DNA of 50,381 nucleotides from the IMG/VR virus record IMGVR_UViG_3300008954_000076, positions 1-50,381 of that record; one strand, 5' to 3'. This stretch comes from a virus. Under the pieces are notes generated by a model that had not been told where the DNA came from, made no database searches, and worked only from the letters and a program-made list of their open reading frames with translations. This document shows, in pieces, positions 26,062 through 33,758 of this stretch; the stretch's first letter is position 1, and each line of letters opens with the position of its first letter. Position numbers and translations under genes: made by a program.

Positions 26062-26674
26062 TCTAAAATTACTAACAGAATGGTCGCCCTGGCAATACTC
26101 TAAGGAGATGATCGAAGAAGCAAAAGCAGAAAATGGCGGAAAGCTTCTTATGAAGGGTGTATTGCAAAAAGCTGATACGCTTAATCAAAATGGGCGTGTT
26201 TACCCACGATCTATTCTAGATAGAGAGATTCGAAATTATCAAAAGTTTATTGCTGAAAATCGTGCTCTCGGAGAATGTGATCATCCTGACAGCTCAGTAG
26301 TTGAGTTGAAGAACGCTTCTCATATTATACGGGAAGCTTATATGGATGGAGATGTAGTATACGGGACAGTAGAGTTGTTAGATACTCCCGCAGGACAGAT
26401 TCTTCAGAGTCTGGTTGAGGCCGGCGTAACTCTTGGCATTTCTTCCAGAGGTGTTGGATCGACAAAGCGTTCTGGTGATACAGATGTTGTACAAGATGAT
26501 TTCCAGCTTATATGCTGGGATTTTGTTTCAGAGCCTTCCACACCCGGAGCATTCATGATGAGAGAGGGTGTGTCGATTAGAGAAAAAGACCTCAATAAAG
26601 TTTTTAACAAATCAGATCGAATCCATCGCTTGTTCAATGAAGTGCTGGATTGGGAAGAAGGAGAATCAGAATGA
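26054..26674 (+). CDS. Prohead core protease (T4 gp21-like)
   Basis: A 206-residue serine protease that matures the prohead by digesting scaffold and clipping the capsid protein. Family motifs are NGRVYPRSIL (46-55), GECDHPDSS (73-81, with the presumed catalytic H77) and TLGISSRGVGS (126-136, with the presumed catalytic S130 or S131). The length is similar to T4 gp21 (212). Its start (ATG 26054) overlaps the preceding gene by 8 bases, and its stop overlaps the next ATG (ATGA). In T4 the enzyme cuts after (L/I)xE sites, and the capsid protein here has LRE at residues 59-61. Confidence 0.92.
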   Translation: MSDLKLLTEWSPWQYSKEMIEEAKAENGGKLLMKGVLQKADTLNQNGRVYPRSILDREIRNYQKFIAENRALGECDHPDSSVVELKNASHIIREAYMDGDVVYGTVELLDTPAGQILQSLVEAGVTLGISSRGVGSTKRSGDTDVVQDDFQLICWDFVSEPSTPGAFMMREGVSIREKDLNKVFNKSDRIHRLFNEVLDWEEGESE

Positions 26675-27204
26675 GTAATACGTGGCCAAGCCCCGGCCTT
26701 GGAATGGTTGGTGAATATCAAAGAAGCGGTATTCCTTTCGTAACGTCTTCGAATGGAGCTGAATTAAAAACGGCGACTAGCAACGTAGTTCAGATTTCTT
26801 TTCCTCGAGTAACCAGATGGTTTGAGGTCCGTGGATTAGACGCAAGTAATTCTGCTGCAGAAATTAGAATAGGTTTCACTGAGAATGGTGTAAAGGGCGA
26901 AGGCGCTGTTACTGGCTCTATTCCAACTGGCGAGTTCAATACTAACGGAACACAAAAGTGGAGAAAGCTCCAGCCGCTACCAAGCACTGAGGCGCAGGTT
27001 GCTAATCACCAAAATTATTTCGTTATTCCAAGTTCGCAAACTTCTGAAGCTCCAGCTATGCGGTATGAATTAATGTGCACCGATCTCTTTTTGACAATGC
27101 ACTCCGCTCACAATAGCGGGTTTTGTGTGGTAGCGGGGTTGACAGATATTCCCGTCGGATCCCTCGCGCTCACAGGCTCGAACGGGTATCAGGGAGTAGG
27201 CTAA
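26671..27204 (+). CDS. Putative head-associated structural protein, 177 aa
   Basis: The start ATG 26671 (ATGA overlap with the protease stop) is preferred over an upstream in-frame start at 26650, because AAGGAG (26657-26662) precedes it at 8 bases. The protein starts with NTWPSPGLGMVGEYQRSGIP and is mostly beta strands with Ser/Thr/Asn turns, as expected for a small virion coat or decoration-type protein. It has no membrane segment or catalytic motif. It lies between the protease and core-type genes, so a role on or in the capsid is plausible. The exact function is not recognised. The stop overlaps the next start (TAATG). Confidence 0.65.
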   Translation: MSNTWPSPGLGMVGEYQRSGIPFVTSSNGAELKTATSNVVQISFPRVTRWFEVRGLDASNSAAEIRIGFTENGVKGEGAVTGSIPTGEFNTNGTQKWRKLQPLPSTEAQVANHQNYFVIPSSQTSEAPAMRYELMCTDLFLTMHSAHNSGFCVVAGLTDIPVGSLALTGSNGYQGVG

Positions 27205-27650
27205 TGGCTAAGGTGTCCCGCGAGATGCTGAAGGGGCTAGTCAAAGAATGTCTTTTTGAAATTCTTTTAGAGTCTACTGGCGAATCGACGCAATCTTTAG
27301 TCGAGTCTAGAGCTCGACCCCCACGACGCACCGGCGCTAAAAAAAATAAGACCAGCGTTAAGCGTCCCGCATTAGACTCTATTTCTTTTGGGTCTAAGCC
27401 AAAAGTTTCAAAGCCACGACCGGTTGATGTGAGTAGTATTACTTCTGATCCGGTTATGGCATCGATATTTCAAGATACTGCAGCGACCACGCTTAGAGAG
27501 CAAGCTGCAGCTGAGAGAGGAAGACCTGGGACACCGCTTGGCGAGGGTGTCTCATTAGATAGTATGGGTCCGTCTGGTTCGCCGAGCAGCTTGCTTGGAG
27601 AAGCTTCACAAAATTGGGCTTACCTCGCTTTTAACGATAAATCTGAGTAA
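27204..27650 (+). CDS. Small prohead core-type protein, 148 aa
   Basis: The ATG at 27204 overlaps the previous stop (TAATG) with AGGGAG upstream (27191-27196), which decides against a longer frame reaching back to 27123. An amphipathic helix, MLKGLVKECLFEILLES, forms residues ~8-24. It is followed by a basic Pro/Ser/Lys-rich part and a Gly/Ser-rich C-terminus that looks disordered. The arrangement recalls small internal head proteins that T4-like phages digest during maturation (such as T4 gp67 and gp68), but no direct similarity is claimed. It sits among head-assembly genes. Confidence 0.6.
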   Translation: MAKVSREMLKGLVKECLFEILLESTGESTQSLVESRARPPRRTGAKKNKTSVKRPALDSISFGSKPKVSKPRPVDVSSITSDPVMASIFQDTAATTLREQAAAERGRPGTPLGEGVSLDSMGPSGSPSSLLGEASQNWAYLAFNDKSE

Positions 27651-27698
27651 AGAAACGGTTCCAACGAAATACATAGAAATAGTCTGGAGGAAAATAAC

Positions 27699-27968
27699 AT
27701 GGCTAAAAATATTAGACTTACCCCCGCTCTTTTAAGAAAACTTGTTCTTCAAGAGAAGAAGAAGATTCAAGAGGCCCTTGAAAAGGGTGAAGAAAGTGTG
27801 GAGGATGTGCACGCTGAAGAAGTAGATGCTGGTGACGAAGCTGATTCACTTGAAAAAGATATCAACTGGATGGCCGCATTAAAAATTCAGGAGAGTATAC
27901 TTAAGAAAAAGTACGCTAAAGTGCAAAAAGCAAAGAAGATTCTTGTTAAGAAAATTAACGATCGATAA
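27699..27968 (+). CDS. Small charged helical protein, possible prohead core component, 89 aa
   Basis: ATG 27699 has GGAGG (27686-27690) at 8 bases. The protein opens with TPALLRKLVLQEKKKIQEAL, an amphipathic helix similar in style to the one in the gene at 27204. An acidic middle (EEVDAGDEADS) and a strongly basic helical tail (KKKYAKVQKAKKILVKK) follow. Its small size, charge segregation and position before the scaffold gene fit an internal head protein of the gp67/gp68 kind, but sequence identity cannot be shown by eye. No other domains are visible. Confidence 0.6.
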   Translation: MAKNIRLTPALLRKLVLQEKKKIQEALEKGEESVEDVHAEEVDAGDEADSLEKDINWMAALKIQESILKKKYAKVQKAKKILVKKINDR

Positions 27969-28003
27969 CCAACTAACTAACTTATTCTAGGAGAAATTGA
28001 AAA

Positions 28004-28486
28004 ATGCCCAGTCATACACAAACAATGGTAGAAGCAGTCTCAACAGCAAAGGGGATGGGATCGTCGGATACTGCCACTGTCCAGGCATCGTTTCCAGCGT
28101 CTCCTATTTATAAAGGTGATTTAACAGATCAGGGAATCAAGGACGAATATCAGGCATTGGTTCTTGATGGCGAAGTTAATGATGGTGGTCACACCTTCGG
28201 AACTTACAGTCGTGATTACCCCGATGCACCGGATATTAACGAAGTTGAATGGGGCGGCGGCGGACTTCCTGGAAGTCCATGGACACCGAACCCGGTTTCC
28301 CCCGGTCCTGGAAGCATCAATGCTTCAGACCAGGCCGATCCTCCAGACGGGTGGGGCCAAACTCCCCCCGAACAATGGGGTACGGGTGTTGGGTCGCAGC
28401 TGCAGCCCAGCGAAAGTTCCACGCAACAGTCAGGCGGAGTTCTTGGTGACTACGTCATGGGTAAGGCGTGGGGCGCTAGCTCTTAA
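28004..28486 (+). CDS. Gly/Pro-rich hypothetical protein, 160 aa
   Basis: The product is not recognised. ATG 28004 is preceded by AGGAG (27989-27993). The N-terminal half is Ser/Thr/Ala-rich with an acidic segment. The middle (about 85-130) is dominated by Gly, Pro and Trp (GGGGLPGSPWTPNP, DGWGQTPPEQWG) and is probably disordered. No enzyme motif or membrane segment was seen. Its stop overlaps the next start (TAATG), so the two products are probably made together. The location in the head-assembly block is the only functional clue. Confidence 0.62.
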   Translation: MPSHTQTMVEAVSTAKGMGSSDTATVQASFPASPIYKGDLTDQGIKDEYQALVLDGEVNDGGHTFGTYSRDYPDAPDINEVEWGGGGLPGSPWTPNPVSPGPGSINASDQADPPDGWGQTPPEQWGTGVGSQLQPSESSTQQSGGVLGDYVMGKAWGASS

Positions 28487-29076
28487 TGGGTGTTGGTCCT
28501 ACCGACCCTGACAGTCCCATAAGCCTCGGCCGTAGGTCAGGTATGAATCTCGATTATCGGGATGACCTGGGTTACGGCCGGAGTTCTGCGAAATATCATG
28601 AACCACGAGTCAAGGCATCAAGCTATCCCTATACCGAAGAAGATCCATATGATGATGTTGATCTTGGGTTAGAGATTGATGTCTTACAGCATATTATCAA
28701 TAAGATCGCTACACCGTACAAAACCGATGATTCGCTAATAGGTCGTTCAGCAGACCATAATGCGAAAGTTGATGGTAATAAACCTATTTTGTCATTGGGC
28801 GAAATGGCTGTCGCAAAAGGCATGGTACCATTCCCATCTATGTACAAAAAGAGAATTCAAGTGGGTGGCGGAGCCGGCGGCGGATCAATGCAGTATACAA
28901 GAGGTGACGCTAAGCCTAAGATTGGTTCTTGGCTTGGGTGGGCTCATTCGCCAGAAGAAGTGGGCGGGCCGGAAGGTGTTGACATTACATTCGACGAGTA
29001 TATTGATGACGAAGAGGATGCGAACATTCTCAAGCTTAGAAAGGTTGTGAGAGGGATATTAGATCAACAAGAATGA
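28486..29076 (+). CDS. Hypothetical head-module protein, 196 aa
   Basis: Translationally coupled to the previous gene through TAATG at 28484-28488. The N-terminal third is rich in Asp, Tyr and Pro and looks extended. The middle contains ILSLGEMAVAKGMVPFPS and a Gly-rich loop (QVGGGAGGGS). The C-terminus is an acidic stretch followed by a short amphipathic helix, ILKLRKVVRGILDQQE, in the style of the core-type proteins at 27204 and 27699. No known domain was identified. A prohead core or capsid-associated role is inferred from position only. Confidence 0.62.
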   Translation: MGVGPTDPDSPISLGRRSGMNLDYRDDLGYGRSSAKYHEPRVKASSYPYTEEDPYDDVDLGLEIDVLQHIINKIATPYKTDDSLIGRSADHNAKVDGNKPILSLGEMAVAKGMVPFPSMYKKRIQVGGGAGGGSMQYTRGDAKPKIGSWLGWAHSPEEVGGPEGVDITFDEYIDDEEDANILKLRKVVRGILDQQE

Positions 29077-29154
29077 ATAGAAAACTACAAATGGTAAGTA
29101 ATCTCTATTTGTTCGGGATATTTAAGTCTAAGTGCACACAAATAAGGTGGATTC

Positions 29155-30645
29155 ATGTCGACAAATCTTTATAGAGAGGCGATAGCAGAGGCACAGCAAT
29201 TAAAATTGCTGGCTGAGCAGAATGCCAAGAATAAAATCATCGAAGCACTCACCCCCCGAATTCAGGCGATGGTTGAGTCTCAATTATTATCAGAACAGGA
29301 AGAGATTCAGCTCGTTGATGTTGAAGCCCCTGTAGCAGAACTAGTTCCAGATGAGCTACTAGATGACGAAGCGGATGAAGAAGCTTCCATTATAGTTAAC
29401 GCGCAAGGTGATGTGAACCTATCTGTGTCTGAAAGTCTTCCTAAAATTAGGAAAAACCTGAGAAATCAAAAAGCTCAGATTACAAACTCTGTGTCTTCCG
29501 ATCAAAATAAGCTAGCCGAAAGAATTGCAAAGCTTCGAGGGAAGGTTAGGAGAATGGATGCCTTGCTGTCAGAAGTAAATGCGAGCGCATTATCGAGGCA
29601 GCAAAAGTCTGTAATTAAAAAGTCATATCAAAAACTTCTAGGCGAAGCCATAACTTTACGTTCAGAGGTAATAGTTAGTTCTAGCAACAAGAGTCAGGGC
29701 AACCGCTTAGCGATATTCGAAACATTAAAGGAGATGAATATAATGACTACCAAACGCAGCCGCGCCATCTTCAACCAACTTTTTGAAGCTGGCTACGGCG
29801 AATTAGATGAAATGGAATTGGTCCTCACCGACGACGACCTAGAAGCCCTTGGTGTTGAAGATGCCGAGGCCGCTGATGTTGAGGCCTTAGATATTGAGGT
29901 CGCAAGTGATCTTGGCGAGGAAGAAGCTGAAGGCGAGGAAGAAGAAGCCGAAGGTGAAGAGGAAGAAGCTGAAGGCGAGGGAGAAGAGGAAGAAGTTGCT
30001 CTTGACCTTGGTGAGGTTTTTGAGATTGACCCCCGTATGTTAAAAATGGAGCTTCGCAAGCTTCGTAGAATGCGTGAAGCAACCGAGGGTAGCACGGAAG
30101 CTACCGATCAGGCCGATGCGTTTGGTGGTGGAGAAGTGGAAGATGAGTCTTTTATCGACGTCGATGAAGAAGATCTTCTAAATGCCCTCGCTGACGAACT
30201 CGGCGATCCCGGAGTTCCTACTCCAACAGTTGAATCCCGCCGTCGTGCCCGCCGCCGCCGAGTCTCTGAGACCCGTCGCAGTCGCCGCACTTCAAAAAGA
30301 GGCTCCGCTACAGTCCGCGAAAACCGCGCCCTGAAGCAGCAGCTTACTGAAATGAATCTTTTTAACGCAAAACTGCTTTATGTGAACAAACTGATGCAAA
30401 ATCGTAATGTAAGTTCTAAGCAGCAGCGTGCCATAGTCGAGGCTTTAGATAATGCCAAGACAATCCGTGAGGCAAAGCTGGTATACGAAAGTATTACTCG
30501 TTCGCTAAACAAGAAGTCCCTCTCTGAGGGCAAGAGAAGAGTTCTTGGATCTTCTAGCAAGCCGACTCGTAGAGGTAGCTCTACAGTAAATGAGTCGACA
30601 CAGACAGATCGTTGGGCGAAGCTCGCTGGTATTACAAACAAATAG
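29155..30645 (+). CDS. Prohead core scaffold protein (T4 gp22-like), with an N-terminal extension
   Basis: A 496-residue frame starting at ATG 29155 (AAGGTGG at 29144-29150). The C-terminal part carries a pattern typical of T4-type scaffolds: NRALKQQLTEMNLFNAKLL (about 385-403) and VEALDNAKTIREAKLVYES (about 424-442). The middle is very acidic, with GEEEEAE repeats (about 255-281), then an Arg-rich stretch near 365. The first ~196 residues are a separate helical region. Codon use changes at about residue 197: AGA and GCA dominate before it, CGC and GCC after it. A very strong internal ribosome site lies exactly there, so a shorter 300-residue scaffold is probably also made, perhaps as the main product. 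The scaffold fills the prohead and is then digested by the gp21-like protease. Confidence 0.82.
   Translation: MSTNLYREAIAEAQQLKLLAEQNAKNKIIEALTPRIQAMVESQLLSEQEEIQLVDVEAPVAELVPDELLDDEADEEASIIVNAQGDVNLSVSESLPKIRKNLRNQKAQITNSVSSDQNKLAERIAKLRGKVRRMDALLSEVNASALSRQQKSVIKKSYQKLLGEAITLRSEVIVSSSNKSQGNRLAIFETLKEMNIMTTKRSRAIFNQLFEAGYGELDEMELVLTDDDLEALGVEDAEAADVEALDIEVASDLGEEEAEGEEEEAEGEEEEAEGEGEEEEVALDLGEVFEIDPRMLKMELRKLRRMREATEGSTEATDQADAFGGGEVEDESFIDVDEEDLLNALADELGDPGVPTPTVESRRRARRRRVSETRRSRRTSKRGSATVRENRALKQQLTEMNLFNAKLLYVNKLMQNRNVSSKQQRAIVEALDNAKTIREAKLVYESITRSLNKKSLSEGKRRVLGSSSKPTRRGSSTVNESTQTDRWAKLAGITNK
29728..29745 (+). promoter_or_regulatory. Strong internal ribosome binding site with in-frame ATG in the scaffold gene
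   Basis: AAGGAG at 29728-29733 is followed 9 bases later by an in-frame ATG at 29743. The spacing and composition resemble efficient phage leaders. Initiation here would give a 300-residue product (29743-30645) starting MTTKRSRAIFNQL. Codon preference shifts at this ATG towards that of the highly expressed capsid gene. Confidence 0.65.
29917..29996 (+). repeat. Acidic tandem coding repeat (GEEEEAE units)
   Basis: Three to four imperfect copies of a 24-27 base unit encoding (G)EEEEAE lie in frame in the scaffold gene. The result is a polyglutamate tract of about 27 residues. Such tracts can expand and contract by slippage, and the negative charge suits a scaffold lining a DNA-filled shell. 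Confidence 0.75.
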
Positions 30646-30675
30646 ACGCTAAATTCTTAAAGGAGAAAAAAGAAA

Positions 30676-32583
30676 ATGTCCAAGAAGTTTACACTTGACC
30701 AACTGACGGAAGGTATTCGTCAGCGTCACCAAGGCGACTCTAACAAGCGCCTGACAGAAAAGTGGAGCAGGACTGGTCTTCTTAGAGGTCTCGAGAGCGT
30801 CCATCGTGAAAACATGGCAACGTTGCTCGAGAACCAAGCAGGTCAGATCCTACGTGAGCAGAACACCCTTGGTGGTGGTGGTCTCACACCCGCTGCAAGC
30901 TCCGGAGATATCCGGGGTTTTACTAACATCGCTTTCCCCATTGTTCGCCGAGTCTTCGGTGGCCTTGTGGCAAACGAGTTGGTTTCCATTCAACCGATGA
31001 GCCTACCTTCCGGTCTGCTCTTCTATCTTGACTACACTTACGGTTCAAACGTCGGTGGTACTGTTGACGGTTCCCTAGGGTCCGCCACCAAGAACATCTA
31101 CGATGCCGGTCAGTCAATTTATAATAACCCCGCAGGTAAGGGCATTCAGTCTGGTTCACTCGGCGCCGGTGGTCAGTATGACCTCGCTGGTTCCGGTTAT
31201 TCCAGAGTCCATACCGGTTCTAATCTCGCACTTGGCACATCTGCCATGTTCGCTCTTGGTACCAATGCTGCACAGACTCGTACAACCACCATCAGTTCTG
31301 GTGTAGGTTCTACTGGTGCTGACGGCCGGTTCCTACAGTTCGATCCTCAGGTAACGCAGAAGATAGACGATGATAGCAATGGCTACTTCTTCTTGACTGT
31401 TGACCTTGGTGTGCTTGGTTCAGACTTTGACGTTACAGCTGTTAAGGAAGCTGCGCTTGTATTAACAGGTTCGTCTCTTAACGCTAGTTCAGTCATGGCG
31501 GTTCCTGGTGAGACATTCCAGGGTGGTAAGGGTGTATATAACATCCGTCGTCTTAACCAACTTGTTAAGTCTGGTTCTGCACTAGGTGCGATTTCACCGG
31601 ATCCGATGGCAACTGCACAGAAGGCGGGTTCCGCTCTTCTCATGGTTATGTCTGGAACGGCTCTCGCAAGTGGAGACCTCGCAAGTTTCCGTTTGAGTTA
31701 TCCCAAGACGAACACACTGAACGTTAACTCTTCCAACGCTGACACTCTTGTTGTCCCCGTTTTTGAGTCTAACTTTAGCACTGGTACACCCGCTCCCGCC
31801 ATTCCTGAGATTGACATTAAGATCGAGGCTATCTCGGTTGTCGCTCAGACTCGGAAGTTGCGTGCACGTTGGTCCCCAGAACTCGCACAGGATTTGAACG
31901 CCTACCACAGCTTGGATGCTGAGGTTGAGCTTACTCAGATTCTCTCTGAGCAGATTGCTCTTGAGATTGACCGCGAGATCCTGAATGACCTCCTCATGCA
32001 GGCTGACACAAACTACTACTGGAGCCGTAAGCCCGGTGACTTCGTTAATAAGAAGTCTGGTGCTTCTGCTGTCAAGGCCTCCTCCCTCGCGGGTGGTCCA
32101 GCCTTTACCGGTACAGTTCGTGAGTGGTACGAGACTCTCGTTGAGACCATCATTGATGTCGCAAATGAGATTCACCGCTTGACTCTTCGTGGGTCCGCCA
32201 ACTTTATCGTCGTTAGCCCCGACGTTGCAACAGTCCTTGAGGCCTCCGTGCTTTACAAGCCTGTTTACAGCATCGACGGTGACGGTCAGGTTGCGCCCGG
32301 TATGAGTCTTGGTGCCGAGAAGGTTGGTACACTGAGCAACCGTTTCACAGTCTATAAGGATCCCTACTTCCCACGCAACAAGATTCTTGTTGGGTACAAG
32401 GGCGGTAGCTACCTTGAGACCGGTTACGTATACGCTCCTTACGTGCCACTGATCGTTACGCCTACTATCTTCGCTCCCGAAGACTTCACACCCCGCAAGG
32501 GCGTGATGACTCGGTACGGCAAGAAGATGGTGCGTTCCGACTTCTACGGTACAGTAACGTGCATGGGTATGGACGTCATCTAA
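30676..32583 (+). CDS. Major capsid protein (T4 gp23-like)
   Basis: A 635-residue HK97-fold capsid protein, longer than T4 gp23 (521). Family segments include SVHRENMATLLENQ (41-54), RGFTNIAFPIVRRVFG (about 80-95), PMSLPSGLLFYLDY (about 106-119), and the C-terminal LVGYKGGSYLETGYVYAPYVPL (in part, about 573-594). A probable maturation cleavage site for the gp21-like protease is L59-R60-E61 followed by Q62, close to where T4 gp23 is cut (after residue 65). Residues ~120-330 appear to be an enlarged, Gly/Ser-rich insertion. Codon choice is GC-rich and uniform, typical of a very highly expressed gene. AGGAG (30661-30665) precedes the ATG, and a terminator follows 28 bases after the stop. Confidence 0.95.
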   Translation: MSKKFTLDQLTEGIRQRHQGDSNKRLTEKWSRTGLLRGLESVHRENMATLLENQAGQILREQNTLGGGGLTPAASSGDIRGFTNIAFPIVRRVFGGLVANELVSIQPMSLPSGLLFYLDYTYGSNVGGTVDGSLGSATKNIYDAGQSIYNNPAGKGIQSGSLGAGGQYDLAGSGYSRVHTGSNLALGTSAMFALGTNAAQTRTTTISSGVGSTGADGRFLQFDPQVTQKIDDDSNGYFFLTVDLGVLGSDFDVTAVKEAALVLTGSSLNASSVMAVPGETFQGGKGVYNIRRLNQLVKSGSALGAISPDPMATAQKAGSALLMVMSGTALASGDLASFRLSYPKTNTLNVNSSNADTLVVPVFESNFSTGTPAPAIPEIDIKIEAISVVAQTRKLRARWSPELAQDLNAYHSLDAEVELTQILSEQIALEIDREILNDLLMQADTNYYWSRKPGDFVNKKSGASAVKASSLAGGPAFTGTVREWYETLVETIIDVANEIHRLTLRGSANFIVVSPDVATVLEASVLYKPVYSIDGDGQVAPGMSLGAEKVGTLSNRFTVYKDPYFPRNKILVGYKGGSYLETGYVYAPYVPLIVTPTIFAPEDFTPRKGVMTRYGKKMVRSDFYGTVTCMGMDVI

Positions 32584-32611
32584 TCTGATTAGACGAAGTC
32601 ATTAATATTCA

Positions 32612-32644
32612 GGGGCGGTCCTTTCGGGGTCCGCCCCTTTTATT
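32612..32644 (+). terminator. Intrinsic terminator after the major capsid gene
   Basis: A stem of GGGGCGG (32612-32618) with CCGCCCC (32631-32637) closes a 12-base loop that can extend the stem by further weak pairs. A T-rich tract (TTTTATTTT) follows. Position right after the capsid gene supports the call. Confidence 0.85.
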
Positions 32645-32672
32645 TTGGTAATTCGAATGCTTGTGCTATACT
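32645..32672 (+). promoter_or_regulatory. Candidate sigma70-like promoter with extended -10
   Basis: TTGGTA (32645-32650) lies 16 bases before TATACT (32667-32672), which is itself preceded by TG one base away, an extended -10 arrangement. It starts directly after a terminator and about 100 bases before the next ATG. This is the best promoter candidate in the window. It would give a leader of roughly 90 bases. Confidence 0.6.
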
Positions 32673-32769
32673 TAATGATAAGCCCCTGGCATGGACATAA
32701 GGCGGACCCCACACGCTAGCTAGGGAATCATGTGGACAAGTAACTCTATAATAAAAAAAGGAGAAAATT

Positions 32770-33228
32770 ATGCCAAAAATACTAGTAACAGGTGCAAAAG
32801 GTTTGTACCAAAAGGGTGGAACAACTGGTGCAACGGGTACGGCCGGAACACTCTCGGGTCACCGTTCAATGGTTGAAACAATAACAGCCTCTAAGACACT
32901 GGACGCAGAAGACAGTGGAAAAGTTTTCCTCGTCGGCACAGACGCTCTAACTATAACACTTCCTGCTACCAAGTCTGGACTGACTTATACTTTCATTAAC
33001 ACCGGCGCTGATGAAGCAGTGCTTATTACAATCAGTCCCAACGCTAGCGATGCGATTGAGGGAACTATTGCAAATGCTGCTGCCGATTCAGTATGCACCG
33101 GCACCGATGACGGTGATCTTACTAACACTAAGGCAACCGCCAACAAGGGGGACCGCGTCACGTTAGTGGGAGACGGCTCTGCCGGATGGTATATCGTTGA
33201 GGGTGTAGGTATCTGGGTTGGCGCCTGA
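32770..33228 (+). CDS. Probable head decoration / small virion protein, 152 aa
   Basis: ATG 32770 is preceded by AAAAGGAG (32756-32763). The first ~30 residues contain a Gly-Thr-rich, collagen-like stretch (GGTTGATGTAGT). Residues ~38-152 form a compact beta-domain-like sequence: ITASKTLDAEDSGKVFLVG, LTITLPA, TYTFINTG, then GDRVTLVGDGSAGWYIVEG. This strand-turn pattern is seen in many small phage virion proteins. The gene is its own transcription unit, with a promoter after the capsid terminator and a terminator behind it, which fits a product needed in high copy on the capsid. There are no enzyme motifs. The decoration role is inferred from position and expression signals. Confidence 0.66.
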   Translation: MPKILVTGAKGLYQKGGTTGATGTAGTLSGHRSMVETITASKTLDAEDSGKVFLVGTDALTITLPATKSGLTYTFINTGADEAVLITISPNASDAIEGTIANAAADSVCTGTDDGDLTNTKATANKGDRVTLVGDGSAGWYIVEGVGIWVGA

Positions 33229-33246
33229 TACGTAGATCTATATTCT

Positions 33247-33277
33247 AAAAATGCCGTCCTTTGGGCGGCATTTTTTT
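33247..33277 (+). terminator. Intrinsic terminator after the decoration-type gene
   Basis: AAAATGCCGTCC pairs with GGGCGGCATTTT around a TTT loop, with one G-T pair, and is followed by a run of seven T at 33271-33277. This is a strong rho-independent terminator. Confidence 0.92.
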
Positions 33278-33328
33278 ACTTCTGACTCTGCCTTATTAAA
33301 TTAAGCGAGTAGATAGGAGGCCCCAACA

Positions 33329-33682
33329 ATGGCAGCATCAACAACAAAGACAAGTACTAGTACAAAGAAAACCCCAGCAAAGGCACCTGCGACAGAGACA
33401 GCCCCAGCGACAGAGACAGGCGCATCAGCAGCTGAACTCGCCGCGGCACAAAAAGAAATCGCAGCGCTGAAAGGGCAGCTGGCTGAAATGTCCGCTGCTG
33501 ATGAACCCGATCCCGGTCCGCCCACGTTATCACAGATGGTCGCAGGATGTGAGACAGCAGATGAGAGCATGGCTCTTTTGGCTGGTCATATCGAGACGCA
33601 GACAAGAAGATCTGATAAAATGGTTGCTTTATTTAAGCGGCTGTGGGGTGAAGGACCCCTGGAAGACTTTGGCATCTTCTAA
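33329..33682 (+). CDS. Hypothetical protein, 117 aa, with Ala/Thr/Pro/Lys-rich N-terminus
   Basis: ATG 33329 has AGGAGG (33316-33321) 7 bases upstream. Residues 1-30 are a low-complexity Ala/Thr/Lys/Pro tract. A short coiled-coil-like helix follows (AELAAAQKEIAALKGQLAEM, ~35-54). After a Pro-rich linker come two helices with a Trp-containing end (FKRLWGEGPLEDFGIF). No known domain was identified. It lies between the decoration-type gene and the neck genes. A small virion or assembly protein is possible, but nothing in the sequence fixes its function. Confidence 0.68.
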   Translation: MAASTTKTSTSTKKTPAKAPATETAPATETGASAAELAAAQKEIAALKGQLAEMSAADEPDPGPPTLSQMVAGCETADESMALLAGHIETQTRRSDKMVALFKRLWGEGPLEDFGIF

Positions 33683-33758
33683 GTAAGAAGCCAACTTTTT
33701 CAAGAAAGTTAAGAAAGACATTTCACGCCCTACTTAATAGTTATCATTAGGGTGTGAT

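Noticed and set aside
31594-32175. Minus-strand open frame of 193 codons inside the major capsid gene
   Set aside because: The capsid gene is certain, and strong codon bias there creates long antisense frames by chance.
32680-32760. Leader before the decoration-type gene examined as a possible tRNA or riboswitch
   Set aside because: Only short 5-base inverted segments are present. There is no cloverleaf, no T-loop sequence and no known aptamer core visible.
33690-33712. AACTTT...AAAGTT inverted repeat after the gene at 33329
   Set aside because: The stem is short and AT-rich and is not followed by a T run, so it is not called a terminator.
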